64,000 bases of DNA from Thinopyrum elongatum (lineage: Eukaryota > Streptophyta > Magnoliopsida > Poales > Poaceae), in the NCBI GenBank assembly GCA_011799875.1, contig CM022303.1, positions 545,183,368 to 545,247,367 of the forward strand, written 5' to 3'. A program made the position numbers and the translations under genes. This document shows positions 21,382 through 31,063 of this stretch, piece by piece. The number at the start of each line of letters is the position of its first letter. Within the stretch, counting starts at the first letter, position 1. Below the pieces are notes generated by a model, which worked only from the letters and a program-made list of their open reading frames with translations, had not been told where the DNA came from and did not search any database.

Positions 21382-22052
21382 AAAGAAAGAAGTTTTTACG
21401 GGTTATACATAAAGTGGCAGTTGATGGCGTCAAGAAGAGAAACGCTTTGGTTCGCACAATTTCCTTGTTTTATCACCCAGAGCAAAGGAAGATTTTGAAC
21501 TCCGTCGGCAACCGCGAATACGGACGGTCCACTTCGTACGACCAAGACATCAGACAGGCAGGCTAAAAGAAAGCGGGAGAGATTATTTGACGCGGACTCG
21601 TCCTTCCGCGGGTCGACGCGGCAGCTCGTGGGGCACGTTTTGGGGTGCTTGTCGTCGTTTCGTAGCAGCTCTCCAGCCTAGACTCAGGACCCGGAGAAAT
21701 AGTTATCACTAGTATTTTTTAGAGAGAAATAAAAAGAAAAAACGGCCACGTGATGCCACGAACATTTTTTTAAAACAAAAATACGGCAGTACGCTGGTTC
21801 CGTGCGTGGTCAGCTGTACCTGTCCGAACTGGAGTGCGCCGTTTGGACCACATGTCTGCGAGCGGGCGTCGGGTCCCGCGGGGGTCGACTCGAGAGAGGG
21901 AGGCCCACCAATGCGGGCTGTGGGATCCTGATTACTAGTAGCATCGATCTTTTGCTTTTGCCACCCAGAGTGATCGTAAATCACGACAGGCTCCATCTCT
22001 GCGTACGCGTGAACAAACAAGCCACAAGAATGAAGCACCACCAAGAAATACT

Positions 22053-22075
22053 ACTCTTTTTCTTTTTTGCGGGTG
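22053..22075 (-). mobile_element. 23-bp pyrimidine-GCGGG insertion with 14-bp duplication
   Basis: CACCAAGAAATACT at 22039-22052 is repeated exactly at 22076-22089. The insert is a T/C tract ending GCGGGTG. Its structure is the same as the insertion at 19378, so the two probably derive from one retroposon family. Confidence 0.65.
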
Positions 22076-22448
22076 CACCAAGAAATACTCTACGGGCGTG
22101 TGTTTGGTTGCCCTAGGAGCCGGGCCTGGCTAGCTCATCTTGCCTCAACAATGTTTGATTGAAGAAAAACAGGCAAAAAGTCAACATCTGCATATTGTTT
22201 GGTTGCCCACATCTAGGTCTCTCGCATTAGAGGAGCAATTTTGGCATAGCGTTTGGTTGCCTGCATTGGCTCGGCTCACGTAACTACACGGTATTTGATT
22301 CCATGCAACAACTGTTGTCTGGTAATCTTTTCGGCGAGGTGGTGAGGTTACCAAGACATAGCGGCGTGAAGGAAAAATCATACAAACACAACAGAAGTTA
22401 TAAACCATAACTAGCCGCGGTTTAAATAAAGTGCCACACTTAAACATA

Positions 22449-23033
22449 TCAGTTCAAACGCAAAGCAGTACGATAAGAAACTAAACCAGCTGGAGCATAG
22501 GAAGGGCAGTCCTGAACGTTTATGGCAAAGGCGTCATCATGCTTGCCGCACTTGGTCACCACTTCAATGCCTTCGTCGTTGAAGACGATGACCTTGAGCG
22601 TGTCGGGAGTGAGCAGCTTCAACGTCACCATGTAGCCGATCCTGATCTGATGGACGGCGGCGAAGGGGGCCCAACCTTGATCGAGGGCCACCCTGCCCTC
22701 CATTAGCCGGACAGTCACCCTCCATGAGCAGCCGGTGTTGGTCCTGAGCTTGAACTCTTGCGGCACCGCCGAGAAGTGCTTGGTGAGGTCTAGGGGCATC
22801 GGGATGCACTCAAGCTGAGGGGCAAGGATCACCTTGCAAAAGTGGGTTGGACCTCCCTCCTCATGGTAGTGGTTGTAGTTACGGTGCTTGCCGCTAGGGG
22901 GCTCCTCCGGCACCACGTCCTCATCCATGGCCACCTCCTCAGGCATGGTCAACCCAACCTCCATGGACGGCACCACCTCCTTGCCCTTCTCCATGGGCGG
23001 CACCACCTCCTTGCCCTTGTTGTCCGTGTCGAT
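22449..23033 (-). CDS. B3-domain DNA-binding protein, main exon
   Basis: The frame ends at TGA 22449. After a repeated KGKEVVPPME/KGKEVVPSME block and an acidic linker comes a B3 domain of REM type: HFCKVILAPQLECIPMPLDL, HFSAVPQEFKLRTNTGCSWR, then the characteristic GRVALDQGWAPF and IGYMVTLKLLTPDTLKVIVF. B3 domains bind DNA in the major groove in plant transcription factors. The first ATG inside this exon is at 22994. However, the open frame continues to an AG acceptor (minus strand AATGTAG, exon from 23033), and a phase-0 donor exists at 24005, so this is probably exon 2 of a gene whose first exon is split by the retroelement at 24040. Confidence 0.65.
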   Translation of the reverse strand: MDTDNKGKEVVPPMEKGKEVVPSMEVGLTMPEEVAMDEDVVPEEPPSGKHRNYNHYHEEGGPTHFCKVILAPQLECIPMPLDLTKHFSAVPQEFKLRTNTGCSWRVTVRLMEGRVALDQGWAPFAAVHQIRIGYMVTLKLLTPDTLKVIVFNDEGIEVVTKCGKHDDAFAINVQDCPSYAPAGLVSYRTALRLN

Positions 23034-23103
23034 CTACATTACGAAGAGCGCGCATTATGAAGACCACAAAGTTCCGAGGTTGATCGCCATTAAAACCTAT
23101 CGT

Positions 23104-23110
23104 CTATAAA
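23104..23110 (+). promoter_or_regulatory. TATA box of the 23201 ORF
   Basis: CTATAAA lies 91 bp before the ATG at 23201 and is followed by a pyrimidine-rich, stop-poor leader (TCTCTCACTCTTCCTCC), as in plant Pol II promoters. Confidence 0.5.
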
Positions 23111-23200
23111 CCCTTTATTTACCCATCCTCACGGTCACTACTTACCCACCATCTCACTCAGTCATCTATTTGTCTCTCACTCTTCCTCCTATCTACCGCC

Positions 23201-23788
23201 ATGAACTCCAGCAGCAACTTCAACCCCATCCCCACCCCCTTCCCTTGGGGCATTGGATGGAGGGCTTTCTTCCTCGAGTGCTCGCTCGGTGACCTTACCA
23301 AGTTTGAGAACACCATGGAAGTCTGCTCCAACTTCACCAGCATGACGTACATGCAGAAAGAGTCAGACGCGGTGCTGAAGAAGGCGATGCCGGAGGAGTT
23401 GAAGACGCTGATTCCTGACCTAGCGAAGGGTGCTATGTCAGTCGACATCCTTCGCTGGGCCATGAATCAGGCCGACTCCGGCGATGCTCGACAAAGGTCA
23501 AGGTGGGCCAAGTACAGAGAGTACAAACATCCTCATGACCATCGTGCCGCAGCGTACTTCACGACAGGGACTATGGTGGCGGTGGAGGAGGAACAAGAAG
23601 CGGTGGCGATGGAGGTGGAAGAAGTAGTTGCGGTGGCGATGGTTGTAAGGGCGCCAGAGCCAGGACACCGAAGCATGTCAATCGATCTAGACTCTGGCGA
23701 GGAAGAAGAGACGGTGGTGCAGCTCAAGGAGAAGAACAAGGGCAAGGGTACCTGCCGCTCCAAACGCCTCCAGGGTAGCCGAGGCTAA
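23201..23788 (+). CDS. Hypothetical protein, 195 residues, family not recognised
   Basis: The ATG in a good context (ACCGCCATGA) opens a frame to TAA at 23786. The N-terminal half is hydrophobic-mixed and looks folded (PWGIGWRAFFLECSLGDLTK, LKKAMPEELKTLIPDLAKGA, SVDILRWAMNQADSG). The C-terminal half is acidic and V/E-rich (EEEQEAVAMEVEEVVAVAMV) and ends with a basic segment (KGKGTCRSKRLQGSRG) that could be a nuclear signal. I do not recognise a family. A TATA box and CT-rich leader precede it. It lies opposite to, and apparently inside the intron of, the B3 gene. A divergent arrangement with a separate B3 promoter is the alternative. Confidence 0.5.
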   Translation: MNSSSNFNPIPTPFPWGIGWRAFFLECSLGDLTKFENTMEVCSNFTSMTYMQKESDAVLKKAMPEELKTLIPDLAKGAMSVDILRWAMNQADSGDARQRSRWAKYREYKHPHDHRAAAYFTTGTMVAVEEEQEAVAMEVEEVVAVAMVVRAPEPGHRSMSIDLDSGEEEETVVQLKEKNKGKGTCRSKRLQGSRG

Positions 23789-24004
23789 GATCTAAAACTA
23801 TTGTGTAAGATTTACCCCCAATCCACATTACCCTTGTACTCAATCCCGATCGTAACCTCAAATCCATCGGTACTACGAACTCATGACGATGCTATGATCA
23901 CTCCTATGGCTGTTTACCCCGATTCCCCGTTCCCCTAACGCGGATCGAACCTAAACACAGATCAAATGCGAATGGGTACGTGAAGAGATGAAAAAAGTGC
24001 TTAC

Positions 24005-24039
24005 CGCCATTGTCGTGCCGGAGGTGATGATGTGGATGC
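24005..24039 (-). pseudogene. B3 gene exon 1, 3' part
   Basis: The minus strand reads ATCATCACCTCCGGCACGAC, then AATGGCG, then the donor GTAAGC (exon ends at 24005). The frame (IITSGTTMA) joins in phase 0 with exon 2 at 23033. Its 5' side meets the LTR of the Tat-type element, and its upstream half is found beyond that element at 33938-33991. Confidence 0.5.
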
Positions 24040-24914
24040 TGTCGGATTCAGGGTTCCACAGACCCAAGAAAGGTTCGAACTCTGGGGTGCATGCGAAGAA
24101 CTCAATCTTCCCGGCCTGCCGACTCATCGATCTCACGGGCTAGCTCGATGAACTAAAAGGAAAGGGACACAGCAGCTTACCCAGGTTCGGGCCACCTTGC
24201 GGTGTAAAACCCTACTCCTGCTTTGTGGTGGATTGGCCTCGAGGTGGGCTCAGGATGAACTAACAGAGGAAGAACAACCTCAGGAGGTGTGTTCTTGTGT
24301 TGGCATGAGCTGGTGAGGGTGGTCTGATTGATCCGTCCTCGTCTATGGTGGTGGCCTAGCTACATTTATAGTGGCCTTGGTCCTCTTCCCCCAAAACGAA
24401 GGCGGGAAGGGATCCCACAACGGCCAAGTTTGAAGGGGGACAAGTAGTACATCTTATCCTGACGAAAGGTGGTCTTCGCCTGCAAAGCTTCTAGTTGTGA
24501 CGTCGTGGTGGGCTCGGCGATGACCTCCGTCCTGCCGTCCTGGTCTTGTAGCACGGAAATGGAAACCTTTGGTTGATTCCTCGGGACTCCGCGCCTGCGC
24601 TTGCCTCTTTAGCACCAAAGAGGAAACCTGCTGCACTGCGCCCGCTGGCGCCCGCCTGGCCCTGGTCGTCATAGCTTGCGTCATCTGAACCTCATGAGGT
24701 GGGGGCATGCATAGAACTCTCCGCTCCTCAGGAGCTGGCCTAGGAAGGCCGCTCCCTCTGGAGGTCTTGGCGTCATCCGCCTCGCGAGGCTTGGCCCCTC
24801 GCGAGGGTCTTGTGTTGTCGATGCTGAAGATGGGCCGTACCAGGCCGTTGAGTGAGCCACGCCGCGGGCCGCAAGCAGGCAAGTCTGGGTACCCCGGTTC
24901 CCAGAACGCCGACA
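24040..24914 (-). repeat. 3' LTR of the Tat-type element (875 bp)
   Basis: It is closely similar along its length to 33061-33937. It contains five exact CCTCNNGAGG palindromes (24278, 24690, 24755, 24780, 24797). On the minus strand it is preceded by GGGCCCGGGGACTAC (24915-24929), a typical polypurine-like primer tract. Confidence 0.9.
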
Positions 24915-25135
24915 GTAGTCCCCGGGCCCAAGGCGCGCTCGGACTTGGCTTCGAGGCGAAGCGCCGAGGGCCCTAACCGCCTACGGACCCGGTCGACGCA
25001 TGGCGCTGGATGGGACGTGGGCGTCTCCGCTTCCCCACGCTGCCTCGGCAACCGTCCGACTTGACAATAGCATGCTGCATGCAAAAGATCATCATTACCG
25101 GAGATCATGGAGGCCGGCAGTTGGCCTCCCTCTGG

Positions 25136-25143
25136 CTATAAAT
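25136..25143 (+). promoter_or_regulatory. TATA box of the antisense ORF
   Basis: CTATAAAT on the plus strand lies 92-99 bp before the ATG at 25235. It is inside the retroelement but reads outward from the 3' LTR into the antisense ORF, so the ORF may have its own promoter. Confidence 0.55.
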
Positions 25144-25234
25144 GAGAGGAGGTGCGGAGCCCCCTGCTCATCTCCGTATTCCCGCTGCTTGCTTCTTCTT
25201 CTTCCTTTTCGCCTCGCCGTCATGTCGAAGCATC

Positions 25235-26068
25235 ATGGCGCCGGGGAGGAGGTTTTCCGCGGCGGAGAAGGGGAAGGCCCCCAAGGAGGGGCCCGGCTCG
25301 CCGCCGCCCAAGAGAGGCCGTGAGAGACCCCGGAAGCACGCAGCGACTCTGGCGGCGGCCCCCCGAGGGCGCGGGCGCGCTCTTTCGACGGTCGGCGCCG
25401 CCTCCGGTAGCCGCGGTGGAGCTTCTTCCTGCGGCAAGGGCTGCCGCGGACGGGGCGACCTCGATGATGAGGGGAGGCGCGCGGCGATCGTCCGGCCACC
25501 GCGGCCGCGCTCCCACTCAGCCGACGCGCCCCCAGAGTTCGTCGCGTGGTCGGAGAGGCCAGCGGGCACCTGGTTCCAGCTGCCGAGCTCCTTCGCGGGC
25601 GCGCTGCCGGCCGGAGGGCCTAGAGGCCTCTGGCTACAGGTGGACGGCTGCTGCAGCAAAGCCTCCTGGGTGGATGTTGAAGTCACCGCCGCTGGTAATG
25701 TGTTCCTGAACCGCGGGTGGCAGTCGTTCACCCGTGCGCGCGGCCTGCATGGGAGGCGCACCCTCCACTTCAGGTACGACGGCGCCGTGACCCTCTATGT
25801 CAGGGTCTTTGGGGAAGGCGGCCGGCGCCTGGGGTGCTGCCCGGAGAGCGATAGCGACGATGATGACGACGACGACGACGCCGTTGCTGGCGGTGAGCTT
25901 GCCCTTGGCGCCGGCCGCGCCGGCTCCAGCAGCGGGGGCTCCTCTTCTGGGCAGAGTACGAGCGACGGCGATTGCGACGAGCCGCCACGCCGCCGGGCTC
26001 GGACCGGGAAGGGCGACGAGCCGCATCGCCGGCGCGCCCCGGTGAAACAGGAGGAAGACTCCGACTGA
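25235..26068 (+). CDS. Antisense ORF of the Tat element: B3-like protein with acidic tail
   Basis: The ATG at 25235 (ATCATGG context) opens 277 residues to TGA at 26066. An in-frame extension upstream begins inside the presumed leader and is less likely. The N-terminus is basic and low-complexity (KRGRERPRKHAATLAAAPRG). Residues about 105-215 form a B3-like fold of REM type: TWFQLPSSFAGALP, GLWLQVDGCCSKASWVDVEV, NVFLNRGWQSFTRARGL, LHFRYDGAVTLYVRVFGEGG. A run of aspartates follows (ESDSDDDDDDDDAVAGG), then S/G-rich and basic stretches with RRRARTGK and RRRAPVK. It is probably a nuclear DNA-binding protein. No stop interrupts it, although pol in the same element has many. Antisense genes are known in Tat elements; a B3-like domain there is my reading. 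Confidence 0.65.
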   Translation: MAPGRRFSAAEKGKAPKEGPGSPPPKRGRERPRKHAATLAAAPRGRGRALSTVGAASGSRGGASSCGKGCRGRGDLDDEGRRAAIVRPPRPRSHSADAPPEFVAWSERPAGTWFQLPSSFAGALPAGGPRGLWLQVDGCCSKASWVDVEVTAAGNVFLNRGWQSFTRARGLHGRRTLHFRYDGAVTLYVRVFGEGGRRLGCCPESDSDDDDDDDDAVAGGELALGAGRAGSSSGGSSSGQSTSDGDCDEPPRRRARTGKGDEPHRRRAPVKQEEDSD

Positions 26069-27017
26069 GCTCAGGTGCTGCCGGGGCCGAGCCTCAGGAG
26101 TCGCTGTAGTCGCGCAGTTTGCTTTTGTTTCCTTCTTTTCCCTGCATCGAAAAAGGTAGAGGGCCCTGTTGGGGCGTGTAATGAACCATGGCGTTTGCGC
26201 CGTTATGCTATGCTCGTTGTTTTCATATCATGTTGTGACGTCCATGTTTCTACTAGGTGCATTTAGGGTAACTTAGCTTGATATGCTCGTGGTAGACTTC
26301 CATGTCGCGAGGGGATGCCTTGCCAGGGGCGTCTTCCAAGGGCTTCCTTCTTGAAAACTCGGGAGTCGTTGAGCCTCGGGAGGCGTCATGTAGCTGCAGG
26401 GTTAGAAAACCTCATGAGGCGTCTTGTCCTACCTCGCGCAAGCCCCCGAGCATGGGTTGGTTGTAGCTAGTACACCGCGTCGCGATGCCCGGAGGCATGG
26501 ACTTAAGAAGGTGTGCGTGCCCGTGAGCTCGTTTGAGGGCGTCACGCGAGGATTGAGGCGCCGAAACTGGGGCAGCAAGGTTTTGGCGAGGTGTGGTCGC
26601 GGGCGATCCCGGGCGCACACACACCGTACCTAGCCCCCGCGCGCGGGACACGCGAGGAGGAGCGACGGGCAACTGCCACTCTTCCTAGGACAGGGTTGGA
26701 AAGGCGAACACTATGAAGAGAGAAAAGAGAGAAATCTTCCAACCCTTGCAAACGAAAGACACGAAAGCTCCAAATTTCATTCAAGAAGTTGCAAACCAAC
26801 TACAGAAAGCAAGCAAAAGAACAGCCGCGTCCGGCACCTAGACTAGTCTTCTTGTATTCCCACCAGCGCGGAGCATGGGGCCTCCACTAGGACGTGGGTG
26901 GGAGCCCCCGTGAGGCCCAGGGGCGGCACTCAGGAGACTCCGGGGCGTGTACAGCCCCAACTCATTATTACCTGAGAGTGTCACGAGCGGAGACCTTCAC
27001 AGGCGCGGGGCCTTGCT
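26069..27017. other. 3' non-coding region of the Tat-type element
   Basis: It lies between the end of integrase (27018) and the antisense ORF. CCTCNNGAGG palindromes occur at 26374 and 26410. Short frames on both strands show no known domain. Confidence 0.6.
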
Positions 27018-28187
27018 TCATGGGTAGAACTTCCAGAGGTGCTGGATGTTCTAGGCGTTCTAGATGGGGATCCCGTCCTGCGTCTCCAGGCGCGCGGCAC
27101 CAGGCCTGGAGACACAGGCGATCCTGAACGGGCTCTCCCACATGGGCGAGAGCTTATTCAGCCCTTCCCTGGAGAGCACCCGCCTCAGGACGAGATCACC
27201 CACCTCGAGCGTCCTGGAGTGGACGCTGCGATAGTGGTACCGTCGCAGCGCCTGCTGGTACCTCGCTGCTCGGAGCGAGGCTTGGCGGCAGCGTTCCTCC
27301 CCCAGCACGAGGTCCATCCCCCATGAGGCATCCTGGCGTGCCTCGTCAAATGCCAAGACCCGTGCGGAGCGATGCCTAACCTCGTGAGGGAGAACCGCTT
27401 CAGCTCCGTAGACGAGGAAGAATGGAGTCTCGCCCGTCGGCTTGGTCGCGGTGGTGCGGATGGACCACAGCACGGACTGGAGCTCATCGAGCCAGCCCCT
27501 GCCGCAGGCCTCGAGCTTCTTCTTGAAGGTCCTTGCCTTGAGGCCCCTCAGGACCTCTGCATTGATGCGCTCAGCCTGGCCATTGCTCCGTCGGTGTGCC
27601 ACCGAAGCATAGCATATCTGCGTTCCAAGATTAGCACAATATGTTTTGAAAAGGTTGCTGGTGAACTGCGAGCCGTTGTCTGTGATGATGCGGTTAGGGA
27701 CCCCGAAACGGCTCATGAGGCCCTTGATGAACTTGACTACCGAGCCGGCCGGGATGGTGCGGACGGCCTCCACCTCCGCCCACTTGGTGAACTTGTCGAT
27801 GGCGACGTAGAGGTAGCGGTAGCCCCCAGGCGCTCGAGGGAATGGACCCAGGATGTCCAACCCCCAGACCGTGAATGGCCACGAGAGCGGAATGGTCTGG
27901 AGGCCCTGGGCAGGCTGGTGAATCTGCTTGGCATGGAACTGACAAGCCTCACAAGATCTTACCAGCTCGGTGGCATCGTTGAGCGCCGTGGGCCAGTAGA
28001 ATCCGCTGCGGAATGCCTTGCCCACGAGGGTGCGCGATGAGGAGTGATGCCCGCAGTCCCCGCCATGTATGTCAGCCAACAGCTCACATCCTTGTTCCCT
28101 AGAGATGCATCGTAGAGAAACGTCGTTCGGTCGCCTCCGGTAGAGCTCACCGTCCTGGATGCAGTACGCAGTGGCCTGGCGGGCGAC
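27018..28187 (-). pseudogene. Tat-type integrase
   Basis: After a TGA at 28188-28190 the frame holds an HHCC-like zinc region (DIHGGDCGHHSSSRTLVGKA, SCEACQFHAKQIHQPAQ) and the core with all three acids visible: LDILGPFPRAPGGYRYLYVA (D), IITDNGSQF (D) and NGQAERINAEV (E). The C-terminal GPF-like part (SPMWESPFRI) and RLETQDGIPI follow. Two TAG codons near 27058 and 27049 interrupt the tail, which ends at TGA 27018. Integrase inserts the cDNA copy into the genome. The core is intact, but the tail and the upstream polyprotein are stopped. Confidence 0.88.
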
Positions 28188-29409
28188 TCATTCTGCGTGT
28201 TCCTCCTTCTTTGGCAAGGTGCCTTGGAGCAGGTACGCCTTGAACTCCTCGGTCCAGCACCCCTCCTGAGGCTCGAGTGCTTGGAGCAGGCGGGCTCCCG
28301 AGGTCGGGCCGCAAGCTGGGGCGCCTGAGAGGGGTGCCGGGGGAAGCTCCTCCTGAAGCGATGCTGGTGCTGCAGCGGGAGGAGCTACTGACGGCTTGAA
28401 GAGCCGCTCCTCAAAGACGCCGAGCTCCTGAGGTAGACGCCGGTACGCCCTCTTGGCGATGTCGTCTGCCTTCTTGTTCGTGCCATGCGGTACGTGCTGC
28501 AATTCCAAGCCCAAGAATCATTTCTCAATTTTGCGTACCTCCTCGAGGTATGCCTCCATGTGCTCGTCCTTAGTCTTGTACGCCTTGTTGGAGAAGTTGA
28601 CGAGGAGCTGGGAGTCGCCCCTGATGGTGAGGCACCTCACCCCTAGGGAGACCGCAGCCTTGAGGTCGGCGATCAGGCCCTCATACTCCGCGATGTTGTC
28701 GGAGACCTTCTCACCATGCTGGAAGCAGAGCTGCATGGCGTAGTAGAGCTTGTCTTGTGTGGGCGAGATGAGCATGGCTCCAGCCCCCGCGCCCTGACGC
28801 GCGAATGCTCCGTCGAAGTACATGACCCAACCATCTGGTGCTTCGCTTCTGGGTGCGAGAGAACGGTCCTCACCCACTTCTCGGCCAGGGGCATCAATCC
28901 ATTCTGCCACAAAGTCAGCGAGTGCTGCACCTTTGATGATCCTGGTGGTGCTGAACTCTAACTGGAACGCCTGCAGTTCTATGTTCCATTCGGCGACCCT
29001 TCCCACGGCGTTAGGGCTCTGGAGTACCCTCTCCAAGGGGTAAGCTGAGACAATCTTGATGGGGTGGCCTTGGAAGTAGTGGCGTAGTTTTCAAGAGGCG
29101 ACGAGGAGCGCGAGCGAAAGCTTCTGCGGCATGGGGTAGCGCGCCCGCGCATCACGCAACACCATGCTGACGAAGTACACTGGGTGCACAATGAGGGTGG
29201 AGGCGTTGGCGGGGTCTTGTATCTCCTGAGGCTGAGGGACCTCAGGAGCTTGGCCGTTTGTCGAGGCAGCCGTGGCCTCCGGGGCCCGGCTGACCGGCGG
29301 GGTGGCCGAGGCCTCAGGAGCGCCATCCTGGGGCTGCAGCGCCTCGGCCGGGCGCGAGGTGCTGCTCCGCGAGCCCTTGATGGGGCGCTCTTCCCGGACC
29401 ACCACCAGC
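28188..29409 (-). pseudogene. Tat-type RNase H region (second RNase H)
   Basis: The frame resumes from the RT across the solo LTR (VVVREERPIKGSRSST), through a variable P/A/Q-rich linker, to DARARYPMPQKLSLALLVAS and a TGA at 29091-29093. It then reads ERVLQSPNAVGRVAEWNIEL and a second RNase H: GWVMYFDGAFARQGAGAGAM, SDNIAEYEGLIADLKAAVSL, IRGDSQLLVNF. A TGA at 28518-28520 and another at 28188-28190 follow. All three TGA codons fit loss of an arginine CGA. A second RNase H before the integrase is diagnostic for Tat-lineage gypsy elements. Confidence 0.85.
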
Positions 29410-31058
29410 TGAAGGAAATATGCCCTAGAGGCAATAGTAAAGTTATTATTTATTTCCTTATTTCATGATAAATGTCTATTATTCATGCTAGAATTGTATT
29501 AACCGGAAACTTAGTACATGTGTGAATACATAGACAAACAGAGTGTCCCTAGTATGCCTCTACTTGACTAGCTCGTTAATCAAAGATGGTTAAGTTTCCT
29601 AGCCATGGACATGTGTTGTCATTTGATGAACGGGATCACATCATTAGGAGAATGATGTGATGGACAAGACCCATCCGTTAGCTTAGTATAATGATCGTTA
29701 AGTTTATTGCTATAGCTTTCTTCATGACTTATACATATTCCTCTGACTATGAGATTATGCAACTCCCGAATACCGGAGGAACACTTTGTGTGCTATCAAA
29801 CGTCACAACATAACTGGGTGATTATAAAGATGCTCTACAGGTGTCTCCGAAGGTGTTTGTTGAGTTGGCATAGATCGAGATTAGGATTTGTCACTCCGAG
29901 TATCGGAGAGGTATCTCTGGGCCCTCTCGGTAATGCACATCATATGAAGCCTTGTAAGCAATGTGACTAATGAGTTAGTTACGGGATGATGCACTACGGA
30001 ACGAGTAAAGAGACTTGCCGGTAACGAGATTGAACTAGGTATGATGATACCGACGATCGAATCTCGGGCAAGTAACATACCGATGACAAAGGGAACAACG
30101 TATGTTGTTATGCGGTTTGACCGATAAAGATCTTCGTAGAATATGTGGGAGCCAATATGAGCATCCAGGTTCCGCTATTGGTTATTGACCGGAGATGAGT
30201 CTCGGTCATGTCTACATAGTTCTCGAACCCGTAGGGTCCGCACGCTTAACGTTCGATGACGATTTGTATTATGAGTTATGTGATTTGATGACCGAAGTTT
30301 GTTCGGAGTCCCGGATGAGATCGGGGACATGACGAGGAGTCTCAAAATGGTCGAGAGGTAAAGATTCATATATTGGAAGGCTATATTCGGACATCGGAAA
30401 GGTTCTGAGAGAAAGGCCTCAAGGGTGGCCGCGCGCCCCTCCCCCCCCCCCATGGACTGGTCCGAATTGGACTAGGAAGGGGGGGCGCCCCCTTCCTTCC
30501 TTCTCCTTCTCCCTTCCCCTTTTCCTACTCCATGTGGGAGGTGGAATCCTACTAGGACTAGGGAGTCCTAGTAGGACTCCACACTTTGGGCGCACCCTAT
30601 GAGGGCCGGCCTCCTCCTCCCTCCCTCCTTTATATACAGGGGTAGGGGGCACCCTAGAAGACACAAGTTGATTGTTTTTAGCCGTGTGCGGTGCTCCCTC
30701 CATAGATTTCCACCTCGGTCATATTTTCGGAGAGCTTAGGCGAAGCCCTGCCGGAATCACTTCGTCATCACCGTCACCACGCCGTCGTGCTGACGGAACT
30801 CTCCCTCGGCCTCAGCTGGATCAAGAGTTCGAGGGATGTCACCGAGCTGAACGTGTGCAGATCGTGGAGGTGCCGTGCGTTCGGTACTTGATCGGTTGGA
30901 TCGCGAAGACGTTCGACTACATCAACCGCATTACTAAACGCTTCCGCTTTCGGTCTACGAGGGTACGTAGACACACTCTCCCCGCTCGTTGCTATGCTTC
31001 TCCTAGATAGATCTTGCGTGATCGTAGGAAATTTTTTGAAATACTACGTTCCCCAACA
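29410..31058 (+). mobile_element. Solo LTR, Angela/BARE-1-type Ty1-copia (1649 bp)
   Basis: It runs from TGAAGGAAATATGCCCTAGA to TACGTTCCCCAACA and is flanked by perfect CCAGC duplications (29405-29409, 31059-31063). No internal copia sequence remains, so recombination between two LTRs probably removed it. It interrupts the Tat pol gene. Removing it together with one CCAGC restores the Tat frame between LVLYLAATPHSASAALV and VVVREERP. Confidence 0.95.
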
Positions 31059-31063
31059 CCAGC

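Noticed and set aside
25168..26026. Minus-strand and alternative plus-strand frames over the B3-like ORF
   Set aside because: They are shadow frames of a GC-rich gene. Only the frame ending at 26068 contains a protein-like domain pattern.
27372..28040. 222-codon plus-strand frame
   Set aside because: It is antisense to the intact integrase core, which accounts for the open frame.
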